Notes under the pieces: generated by a model
What the model saw: only the letters and a program-made list of their open reading frames with translations
Databases searched by the model: none
Told to the model about the DNA's origin: nothing
Made by a program: the position numbers and the translations under genes
NCBI RefSeq assembly: GCF_018614095.1
Contig: NZ_JAGGOY010000131.1
Coordinates: 1 to 64,000, forward strand
DNA length: 64,000 nt
DNA from: Streptomyces sp. ISL-87
GTDB taxonomy: Bacteria; Actinomycetota; Actinomycetes; Streptomycetales; Streptomycetaceae
Direction of reading: 5' to 3'
Shown here: positions 24,966-32,009 of the stretch, one piece after another
Position numbering within the stretch: the first letter of the stretch is position 1
How the letters are laid out: the number at the start of each line of letters is the position of its first letter

Positions 24966-26467
24966 GACGACTCCGAGCGGGCCGCTGCCATGCCGGCCGC
25001 GTCGAGGAGGGCGGTGCCGACGATGAGGTCCGCGCCGCCGAATTCCGGGTCGTCCAGGGTGGTGCCGTCGTCCACGGCGAAGAGCAGCCGCTCCTCGCCC
25101 TGGCGGTACGCCGTGCCGACCGCCGGGCTCGCCGCGTGGACCGCCAGCAGGGCCACCAGGTACGGCAGGTCCGGGTCGCTGCGGCGGGCCTGCGCGAGCA
25201 GGCCGGACAGGCGGCGCGGGGCGTCGTGCGGGAGGTCCAGGAGCTCCATGGCGCAGGCGAGCTGCTCCTCGCTGAAGCGGCTGTCGTCCGGGGTCGCGAT
25301 GAGGTCGGGCTCCGGCATCTCCACGCCGAGGTGCTCGCGCTCCACGGGCGGGGTGAGGAGTATCTCGACCAGGTCGGCGACGCGGACGGAGACGGGCGTG
25401 CGCAGGCCCGTGCCGGCCGCGAAGAAGGCGTCCGTGACCCGCGTGGCCTGGGAGAGCGGGAGCGGCAGGACCGGGGCCACGAGCTGCCCGTACAGGTCGA
25501 TGCCCGAGCGGGGTGCCGGGGCCGCGAAGGCCTGGCGGTCCTGCTCGGCGCGGAAGAGCGGGCCGGCGTCCAGAAGGCGGGACTGGAGCTGGGTGTGGCG
25601 GCGGATGCAGTCCTTGACGATGTCCACCAGCTCGGCGGCGCGCCGCTTGTTCTCCGGCTCCTCCGCTTCGTCACGGGCGCGGCGGATGTTCGTCAGGATC
25701 GCGTTCTCGTGGCGGTAGCGGTCGGCGACGTGGTCGAGGGCCTCGGCGATCATGTCCGGGACGGCCTGGAGCCAGTCCACCGCGCGTACGTTGCGCCGCG
25801 TCGCGTCCAGCGTGCGGCGCAGGGTTTCCGCGTACTGGACCGTGCGGTAGCGGGCTTGTTCGGCGGCGAGTTGGGCGTCGGCGAGGCGGCCCCGGCTGAT
25901 CAGGACCTCCAGCTTGACCTCGGCGGCGATCTGCGCGCTGGTGACGTCCGTGTCGAGGGCGCCGACCAGCACGTTGACGGCCTCGTCGGTGGTGCGCAGG
26001 TACACCGCGCCGCCGTGCCCGGGGACTTCCTCGATGAGTTTGAAGTCGTAGTCGCGGCGTACGTAGACCCCGTCCGGGCCGAAGGTGCCGTAGATCGCGC
26101 GGAAGCCGCGGTCGACACTTCCGACGTTGATCAGGTTCTCCAGCACCCAGCGGGCCACCCGCTCGTGCTCGGCGGCGGGGCGGGCGGGGGCCTGGGCGGC
26201 GACGCGGGGCAGCAGCCGGGCCACTATCTGCTCGTGGTCGGCGCCGGTGTCGAAGTCCATGTTGAGTGTGACCAGGTCGATCGCGGCGAGCGCGACCTCC
26301 GCCATCGCGTAGACCCCGTACTCGCCGGCCAGATTGGCCTTGCGTACGTCGAGATCGTGCAGCGGGGCGGTGCAGGCGAGGGCGCGCAGCCGCCGGGCCA
26401 GGCCCTCGTCGGCGGCCGGGCCCGGCGCCGGGGACGGTAGGGGCTTCGCCGGGGCAGGGAGAGTCAC
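24962..26467 (-). CDS. MukF/JetA-like kleisin subunit
   Basis: The 501 aa are first in the SMC-like operon. The N-terminal half contains a helix-rich region with NLAGEYGVYAMAEVAL and IYGTFGPDGVYVRRDYDF that may be winged helix. The central part is helical (YRTVQYAETLRRTLDATRRN; IVKDCIRRHTQLQSRLLD). The C-terminal part holds VSVRVADLVEILLTPP. Size and place match MukF or JetA, the kleisin that links SMC heads. The GTG at 26467 is preferred; a TTG two codons upstream is possible. pxpA is divergent, so a promoter for the SMC operon must lie in 26468-26650. Confidence 0.65.
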   Translation of the reverse strand: MTLPAPAKPLPSPAPGPAADEGLARRLRALACTAPLHDLDVRKANLAGEYGVYAMAEVALAAIDLVTLNMDFDTGADHEQIVARLLPRVAAQAPARPAAEHERVARWVLENLINVGSVDRGFRAIYGTFGPDGVYVRRDYDFKLIEEVPGHGGAVYLRTTDEAVNVLVGALDTDVTSAQIAAEVKLEVLISRGRLADAQLAAEQARYRTVQYAETLRRTLDATRRNVRAVDWLQAVPDMIAEALDHVADRYRHENAILTNIRRARDEAEEPENKRRAAELVDIVKDCIRRHTQLQSRLLDAGPLFRAEQDRQAFAAPAPRSGIDLYGQLVAPVLPLPLSQATRVTDAFFAAGTGLRTPVSVRVADLVEILLTPPVEREHLGVEMPEPDLIATPDDSRFSEEQLACAMELLDLPHDAPRRLSGLLAQARRSDPDLPYLVALLAVHAASPAVGTAYRQGEERLLFAVDDGTTLDDPEFGGADLIVGTALLDAAGMAAARSESS

Positions 26468-26650
26468 GGGCAAAGACTAGGCGCTGACACGGACAACATC
26501 CCAAACGGCATGGTTCGGCCGGATCGTCCCCGCCCGGTCCGCGTTCGGGTGCCCGCCGCGTGTTCCGACGGCCACGCAGCCGCTCAACGGGGTCTCGACC
26601 GGCCCTCGATCGTTCGCCGGACGCCGCGGACCCTGTTCTACGCTCACCGC

Positions 26651-27529
26651 ATGGCTTCCATGATCACACCGATCGATCCCATGATCACACCGACGATCGA
26701 CCTCAACGCAGACCTCGGCGAGGGGTTCGGGCGGTGGACGCTGACCGACGACGAGGCCCTGCTGTCGGTGGTCACGAGCGCCAACGTGGCGTGCGGCTTC
26801 CATGCCGGGGACCCGTCCATCATGCGGCGGGTCTGCGAGCTGGCCGCCGAGCGCGGCGTACGGATCGGCGCGCAGGTCTCGTACCGCGACCTGGCGGGCT
26901 TCGGGCGGCGCTCGATGGACGTGCCGCCCGGTGAGCTGGCGGACGAGGTGGCGTACCAGATCGGCGCGCTGGAGGTGTTCGCGCGGGCGGCCGGCTCCAA
27001 GGTGTCCTACGTGAAACCGCACGGTGCGCTGTACAACCGCACCGTGCACGACGCGGACCAGGCGGGAGCGGTGGTCGCCGGGATCCGGCTGGCCGTGGGG
27101 GCGGGGGTCGGGGAAGGGGCCGAAGGGGCAGCGGCCAGGGGGACGCCGGCCGAGGGAGCAGCGGCCGGGGGAGCAGCCGCCGGGGGGCTTCCCGTCCTGG
27201 GGCTGCCCGGGTCGCTGCTGCTCGCGGCCGCCGCGGAGGCCGGGCTGACGCCCGTACCGGAGGCGTTCGCCGACCGCGCCTACACGGCGGCCGGGACGCT
27301 GGTGCCACGCGGTGAGCCGGGGGCGGTGCTGCTCGACCCGGACGCGGTGGTCGCGCGGGCCGTACTGATGGCCGCCGAGGGCTCGGTGACGGCCGCCGAC
27401 GGGTCCCCGGTCCTGGTGGCCGCGCGTTCGCTGTGCCTGCACGGGGACACCCCGGGAGCGGCCGGTCTCGCCCGCCGGGTCCGGGAGGCGCTGAGCGCCG
27501 CTGGGGTGCGGGTGGAGGCCTTCGCGTGA
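26651..27529 (+). CDS. pxpA: 5-oxoprolinase subunit A (LamB/YcsF family)
   Basis: This subunit cleaves 5-oxoproline (pyroglutamate) to glutamate with ATP together with PxpB and PxpC. The LamB/YcsF signature is clear: DLNADLGEGFG, SANVACGFHAGDP, YVKPHGALYN and LCLHGDTPGA. From ATG 26651 it has 292 aa, slightly longer than the usual 250. The excess is an Ala/Gly/Glu-rich insertion (about residues 150-180: GEGAEGAAARG...) before LPVLGLPG. The stop overlaps the pxpB GTG (GTGA), showing translational coupling. Confidence 0.92.
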   Translation: MASMITPIDPMITPTIDLNADLGEGFGRWTLTDDEALLSVVTSANVACGFHAGDPSIMRRVCELAAERGVRIGAQVSYRDLAGFGRRSMDVPPGELADEVAYQIGALEVFARAAGSKVSYVKPHGALYNRTVHDADQAGAVVAGIRLAVGAGVGEGAEGAAARGTPAEGAAAGGAAAGGLPVLGLPGSLLLAAAAEAGLTPVPEAFADRAYTAAGTLVPRGEPGAVLLDPDAVVARAVLMAAEGSVTAADGSPVLVAARSLCLHGDTPGAAGLARRVREALSAAGVRVEAFA

Positions 27530-28146
27530 GCGGCCGGAGGGTGCTGCCGGTGGGTGACGAGGCGCTGCTGGTCGAGCTGGGCTCGGCCGCGGAGGTGGCC
27601 GCGCTGCACTCCGAGTTGCTGCGGCGGCGGGCGGAACTCGGCCCCGTACGGGAGATCGTGCCCGCGGCGCGGACGGTGCTGCTGGACGGCGTACGGGAGC
27701 CGCAGGCGCTCGCGGCCCGGATCGCGGGGTGGGAGGTACCACCGCTCGCGGAGACCGAGGGGCCGCTGATCACCGTCCCGGTGCGGTACGACGGACCGGA
27801 CCTGGCCGAGGTCGCCCAGCTGTGGGGGGTGGCGGCGGACGAGGTGGCCGGCATCGTCGGGGCGACGGTCTTCCGGGTGGCGTTCTGCGGGTTCTCGCCG
27901 GGGTTCGGATACCTGACCGGCCTCCCGGAGCGCTTCCACGTGCCGCGGCGGGACACGCCCCGTACGGCCGTCCCGGCGGGCTCGCTGGCGCTGGCGGGCG
28001 AGTACGCGGGGGTGTACCCGCGTTCCTCCCCCGGCGGGTGGCAGCTGATCGGGACCACGGACGCGGTGCTGTGGGACCCGGAGCGGGAACCGGCGGCGCT
28101 GTTCGCGCCGGGGGTTCGGGTGCGGTTCGAGGAGGCGACGGCGTGA
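27526..28146 (+). CDS. pxpB: 5-oxoprolinase subunit B (allophanate hydrolase subunit 1 family)
   Basis: The 206 aa have family motifs FRVAFCGFSPGFGYLTGLP, PRRDTPRTAVPAGSLALAG and SPGGWQLIGTT. The protein forms a complex with PxpC that activates 5-oxoproline. The GTG at 27526 overlaps the pxpA stop. The 3' end lies in a 38-bp triplication that also contains the pxpC start. Confidence 0.92.
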   Translation: MSGRRVLPVGDEALLVELGSAAEVAALHSELLRRRAELGPVREIVPAARTVLLDGVREPQALAARIAGWEVPPLAETEGPLITVPVRYDGPDLAEVAQLWGVAADEVAGIVGATVFRVAFCGFSPGFGYLTGLPERFHVPRRDTPRTAVPAGSLALAGEYAGVYPRSSPGGWQLIGTTDAVLWDPEREPAALFAPGVRVRFEEATA

Positions 28147-28233
28147 CGGATCTGCGGGTGCGGTTCGAGGAGGCGGGGGCGTGACGGATCTGCTGGTGCG
28201 GTTCGAGGAGGCGGGGGCGTGACGGATCTGCTG
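28120..28233 (+). repeat. 38-bp triplication of the pxpB/pxpC junction
   Basis: Three tandem 38-bp units (28120-28157, 28158-28195, 28196-28233) each contain the end of pxpB, a TGA, and GTGACGGATCTG. Because 38 is not a multiple of three, each copy shifts frame and each GTGA serves as the stop of one frame and the start of the next. Two 13-codon frames (28143-28184 and 28181-28222) thus link pxpB to the real pxpC start at 28219, forming a chain of coupled stop-start sites. Confidence 0.9.
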
Positions 28234-29082
28234 GTGCTCCGGGCCGGGGCCCTGACCACCGTCCAGGACCGGGGACGGCCCGGGTACGCACACCTGGGTG
28301 TCCCCCGGTCGGGCGCGCTCGACGCGGCGGCGCACGCTCTGGCCAACCGCCTGCTGGGCAACCCGGCGGACGCGGCGACGCTGGAGACCACCCTGGACGG
28401 GGTCGCGCTGCGGACGTCGGCCCCGGTGACGGTGGCGGTCACGGGTGCGCCGTGTGCGGTACGGGCATCAGGGCGCGCGGTGGCGTGGGGCGCGCCGGTG
28501 TGGCTCCCGGCCGGGGCCGAGCTGGAGGTGGGCCGGGCGGAGTCGGGGCTGCGCAGCTATGTGGCGGTGCGGGGAGGCTTCGGCGTGCCGCCGGTGCTGG
28601 GCAGCCGTGCCACGGACCTGCTGTCGGGGCTGGGTCCGGCGGTGTTGACGGCGGGGGCGGTGCTGCCGGTGGGCCGGCCGGGGCCGGATCCGGTGTCCGG
28701 GGTGGATGTGCTGGCCGTGCCGGGACCGCCCTCGGAACTGGTGCTGCCGGTGCGGCTGGGCCCGAGGGCGGACTGGTTCACCCCGGGCTCACTCGCCGGC
28801 CTCTGGCGTTCGGGATACCGGGTCTCGGCGATGTCCAACCGCATCGGGCTCCGAACGGAGGCGGGCCCGCCGCTGATCCGGGCCCGGGGCGGCGAACTCC
28901 CGAGTGAGGGCATGGTCCTGGGCGCGGTCCAGGTCCCTCCGGACGGCTTGCCGGTGGTCTTCCTGGCCGACCACCCGGTGACGGGCGGCTACCCGGTGGT
29001 GGGCGTGATCCCGCCGGGCCCACCCCTGGACGCCGCGGCCCAGGCCCGTCCGGGCGTGGCGGTGAGGTTCGTGGCCGCGTAG
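28219..29082 (+). CDS. pxpC: 5-oxoprolinase subunit C (allophanate hydrolase subunit 2 family)
   Basis: The 287 aa show the biotin-dependent carboxylase-like / AHS2 motifs TVQDRGRPGYAHLGVPRSGALD, SYVAVRGGFGVPPVLGSRATD, MSNRIGLRTEG-like and HPVTGGYPVVG. It completes PxpABC 5-oxoprolinase. The GTG at 28219 is the third of the triplicated starts and is the one that reads into the full domain. Confidence 0.92.
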   Translation: MTDLLVLRAGALTTVQDRGRPGYAHLGVPRSGALDAAAHALANRLLGNPADAATLETTLDGVALRTSAPVTVAVTGAPCAVRASGRAVAWGAPVWLPAGAELEVGRAESGLRSYVAVRGGFGVPPVLGSRATDLLSGLGPAVLTAGAVLPVGRPGPDPVSGVDVLAVPGPPSELVLPVRLGPRADWFTPGSLAGLWRSGYRVSAMSNRIGLRTEAGPPLIRARGGELPSEGMVLGAVQVPPDGLPVVFLADHPVTGGYPVVGVIPPGPPLDAAAQARPGVAVRFVAA

Positions 29083-29298
29083 AGGGGGACGGGGGGCCGG
29101 CCACGTTCCCGAGCGGGCACGGCGGCCCGAAGAGCCTCGCCCGGGCTGCGGCTACCGCCGATGCCGGACCGGTACCGCCTGCGGGACCGCCCGGGCCCCC
29201 AGCCCAGGCCCCCAGCCCAAGCCCCCGGCCCGGGTCCCGGCCAAGCGTCACGGCAGCCACACCGTCACGGCAGCCACACGCCGACAGCCACACCGCAG

Positions 29299-30696
29299 CT
29301 ACACGGCCGACTCCGGCGCTATGCGGCTTCGCACCGCCGACTGGACGTCTTCCTCCTCCGCCGGGTCCGCCGCCAGGCGGCGCAGGCGGGGGGCGACGCG
29401 GGCGTCGGCCGTTTCGGCGTGGCGGGCCGCCACCTCGCGGGTGGTCTCCTCGCAGTCCCACAGGCACTCGACGGCGAACCCGGCCGCGAAGGACGGATCC
29501 GTGCTGGCCAGAGCGCGGGCGGCGCGGCCGCGAAGGTGGGACGAGGCCGTCTCGCGGTAGATGTGGCGCAGCACCGGCGCCGCGCACCCGATGGAGAGCC
29601 GGCCGGCTCCGTCCACCAGGGTGAACAGCCGCAGGCTGTCCGGGCCCGAACCGCGGACGGTGGAGCGGAGGGCGCCCAGGACGAGTCCGGCGTCCACGGC
29701 TCCGCCCCGGGCGGCCAGGAGGGCCGCCGCGGCCGCTCCCAGGGCGTCGGGGCGGTGCACCCAGTGCCGGGCCCGGTCGACCGCCGCGGGGCCGCCCATG
29801 CGCTCGTAGGCGGCCACGGCGGGCTCGTCCCCGGCGGCTTCGATGAGGTCCAGGACGGCCGGGTTCTCCGGTTCGGCGAGGACCAGGTGGTGCAGGGCGG
29901 TGGCCCGGGCGGCCTCGCCGGAGGCTCCGGCGGCGGCCGCGAGGATCGCCGTACGGTCCTCGGGCGCGGCAACGGCGGCGAGACATCGCGCGGCGGGTAC
30001 GTGCAGCGGGGTACCGCGGCGCAGCCCGTCGGCGGCCCAGTCGAAGACGGCCTGGACACCCCAGCCGGGCCGGGGCCCGCTGGGTGCCAGCTGGCGCTGC
30101 CAGCGGTCGAAGGAGCCCTGCTCCCGGGCGGCGCGCAACCGCTCGCCGAATTCGGGCGTCTCTTCCCACAGCCACCACGGCCGGGGCTCGTACGCGTCGC
30201 GGACGGCGGCGGCCAGCCTCGCCTCGCCCTCCGCCGTGGCGGGGAATCTGGCGAGGACCGGTACGGCGAGGCCGCGCAGGCCTTCGTCATCGTCGCGCAG
30301 GGCGAGTTCGTCGAGGGCCCAGGCCCAGTTCGTCCCGGAGGCGGCGTACCGGCGCAGCAGCATCAGCGCGTCGTCGCGGCCGTAGGAGGCGAGGTGACCG
30401 AGTACGGACAGGGCGAGGCCGGTCCTGTTGTCGTCCTCGTCGACGAGGTCGTCGGCGCTGAGGAGGTGGTTCTCGATCTCGCCGAGGGGACCGTCGAGGT
30501 CCAGGTACAGCCGGGCGTAGTACAGGGAGCGGTTCTCGACCTGCCAGTCCCGGCGCGGGTCGAAGAGCACGCACTGGTTGAGGGCCGCGAGGGCCTCGGG
30601 CCGGGGGGCCGCGAGGGCGTGCAGCGTGCCGTCGCCGCGGCCCCGCTGGAGAAGCCCGAGCAGGGTGCCGCTTGGCGCTATGACTGGTTCGAACAT
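29299..30696 (-). CDS. HEAT-repeat-like hypothetical protein
   Basis: The 465 aa form an alpha-helical solenoid-like protein with repeating helix pairs and Ala/Leu/Arg packing (LALSVLGHLASYGRDDALMLLRRYA; AARCLAAVAAPEDRTAILAAAAG; LRGRAARALASTDPSFAAGFAVECLWD). No catalytic motif is visible. Similar HEAT-like proteins occur in Streptomyces with no assigned role. A protein-interaction scaffold is the likeliest guess. Confidence 0.65.
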   Translation of the reverse strand: MFEPVIAPSGTLLGLLQRGRGDGTLHALAAPRPEALAALNQCVLFDPRRDWQVENRSLYYARLYLDLDGPLGEIENHLLSADDLVDEDDNRTGLALSVLGHLASYGRDDALMLLRRYAASGTNWAWALDELALRDDDEGLRGLAVPVLARFPATAEGEARLAAAVRDAYEPRPWWLWEETPEFGERLRAAREQGSFDRWQRQLAPSGPRPGWGVQAVFDWAADGLRRGTPLHVPAARCLAAVAAPEDRTAILAAAAGASGEAARATALHHLVLAEPENPAVLDLIEAAGDEPAVAAYERMGGPAAVDRARHWVHRPDALGAAAAALLAARGGAVDAGLVLGALRSTVRGSGPDSLRLFTLVDGAGRLSIGCAAPVLRHIYRETASSHLRGRAARALASTDPSFAAGFAVECLWDCEETTREVAARHAETADARVAPRLRRLAADPAEEEDVQSAVRSRIAPESAV

Positions 30697-31036
30697 GGAA
30701 ATGGCCTCAAATCAAGCTGGGGACGCAACCGGGAATCGGGATTCACAGGGCCGCGTAACAGCATGTGAGGACGTCCGCCGTCATGTTCCGCTCGATGTAG
30801 ACCATTGCCTTCTCACTCTCGTCGGTGCTTCGCGGCCATGGCGGCCGGTCCGGCAGGGTGGGTGTGGACACCCGTCGTGTCCAGCCCGCTCCTGCCCGTC
30901 CGTCATGTTCGCGAATCGAATCCGACGCCATGATGACCCAGCCGGTTTGTGCACCGCGACCACATTTACGGCCGCCGTGACCAACCTGTGAGGTCTGGGA
31001 CCAGTGGGACCGTGCCAGGTCACGGCCAAAAACGGA
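30697..31036. other. Intergenic region upstream of the HEAT-like gene
   Basis: No clear gene. A possible 20-codon minus-strand leader lies at 30743-30805. The rest (about 30820-31030) should hold the promoter of the HEAT-like gene, but I cannot place it. Confidence 0.5.
30743..30805 (-). CDS. Possible short leader peptide before the HEAT-like gene
   Basis: On the minus strand an ATG preceded closely by AGAAGG opens a 20-residue frame ending in TCCYAAL, with its stop 46 bp before the HEAT-like gene start. The size and adjacent cysteines recall leader peptides, but the RBS spacing is short and there is no clear attenuator. This may be chance. Confidence 0.2.
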   Translation of the reverse strand: MVYIERNMTADVLTCCYAAL

Positions 31037-31459
31037 CTACTTGGCTCCGAAGAGTTCCAGCAGGTCGGTCTTGGCGAACATGCGGGCCGTGTCCACGGCG
31101 GAGGGCGTTCCGGCGTTCGGGTCGGCGCCGCCGGCGAGCAGCGCGCGGATGACGGCCTCCTCACCCTTGAAGACCGCGCCGGCGAGCGGGGTCTGGCCGC
31201 GGTCGTTGGCGCGGTCGGCCTCGGCGCCGCGGGCCAGCAGGGCCGTCACGGCGTCGGCGTGGCCGTGGTAGGCGGCCAGCATGACGAGGGTGTCGCCGCG
31301 GTCGTTGGTGAGGTTCGCCGGCACCCCGGCGTCGAGGTACGCGGTGAGCGTCTCGGTCTCACCCTGGCGGGCGAGGTCGAAGATCTTGGTGGCCAGTTCG
31401 ATGACGTCCTCGTCGGGACCGTCCTGGGCTCCGGAGCCGTCCTGGGTGTGCTCGCTCAT
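31037..31459 (-). CDS. Ankyrin-repeat protein
   Basis: The 140 aa contain about three ankyrin repeats: NLTNDRGDTLVMLAAYHGHADAVTALLARGAEAD, ANDRGQTPLAGAVFKGEEAVIRALLAGGADPN, and a partial third. There is no signal peptide. It probably acts as a small protein-binding module; the partner is unknown. Confidence 0.88.
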   Translation of the reverse strand: MSEHTQDGSGAQDGPDEDVIELATKIFDLARQGETETLTAYLDAGVPANLTNDRGDTLVMLAAYHGHADAVTALLARGAEADRANDRGQTPLAGAVFKGEEAVIRALLAGGADPNAGTPSAVDTARMFAKTDLLELFGAK

Positions 31460-31764
31460 CGTTCGTACCGCCTTTCACTCGCTGCTGGCATACGGAGTTT
31501 CCCCAGGCCGGGCGGGCAGGGGGGTGCACGGCGCTGCATCCGTACGGGTGAATCGCCAGAGTAGCGCCCGGGCCCGCACATGACGGGGGCAGACCGCGGC
31601 AAAGATCACCCTTGACCCCCTTCGCGCCGGACGCGCCAGCGGTGGGGGGCCGGTCAAGTGAAAAACGCCCAGATTCACTCGGATGCACCTTTTGTCGCAT
31701 TGATACTTCCTGTGAGCCTGGAACAACTGATGGTGACTGTCCCCACCCACCAGGAGAACCTCTC
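31460..31764. other. Divergent intergenic region with smeA regulatory sequence
   Basis: This separates the ankyrin gene from smeA. It holds the inverted repeat AGTGAA-N11-TTCACT (31657-31679) and a lower-GC stretch (about 31680-31735) that likely carries the smeA promoter. The smeA ribosome site is AGGAGA at about 31752. In S. coelicolor smeA-sffA is under sporulation control; which regulator binds here is not shown. Confidence 0.5.
31657..31679. promoter_or_regulatory. Inverted repeat AGTGAA-N11-TTCACT upstream of smeA
   Basis: Perfect 6-bp arms with an 11-bp spacer sit about 85 bp before the smeA start. The symmetry suggests a dimeric repressor or activator. I cannot match it to a known sporulation regulator. 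Confidence 0.35.
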
Positions 31765-31959
31765 ATGGTCCTGTCCATCTCAGGCGTCGTCCTGCTCGGC
31801 ATCATCTGCTTCCTGTTCTTCAAGAAGGACGGGATGAAGCTGACGCACGCCTTCGTCTGCGCGCTCTTCGGCTTCTTCCTCGCCGGCTCCGCCATCGCCC
31901 CCAGCATCACGGCGAGCACCGCGAGCCTCGCGAGCCTTCTCGGCGGGATCAAGCTCTAG
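31765..31959 (+). CDS. smeA: Small membrane protein of sporulation septa (SmeA-like)
   Basis: At 64 aa it has two hydrophobic helices (about residues 2-18 and 28-45) separated by a short basic turn (FFKKDGMK). SmeA of S. coelicolor is a small septum-localised membrane protein that helps target the DNA translocase SffA during sporulation. Identification is from size, membrane layout and the adjacent SpoIIIE-like gene, which match the smeA-sffA pair. The ATG at 31765 has AGGAGA 8 bases upstream. sffA starts 50 bp downstream. Confidence 0.8.
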   Translation: MVLSISGVVLLGIICFLFFKKDGMKLTHAFVCALFGFFLAGSAIAPSITASTASLASLLGGIKL

Positions 31960-32009
31960 GGCCCCCCGACCGCACCGTCCCGCCCCACCCACAACTCCAG
32001 GAGACGCCC

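Noticed and set aside
19297..25026. A 1909-codon plus-strand open frame across the SMC operon
   Set aside because: It is the high-GC antisense frame of the SMC-like genes. Its translation is Gly/Val/Glu-rich without any recognisable fold.
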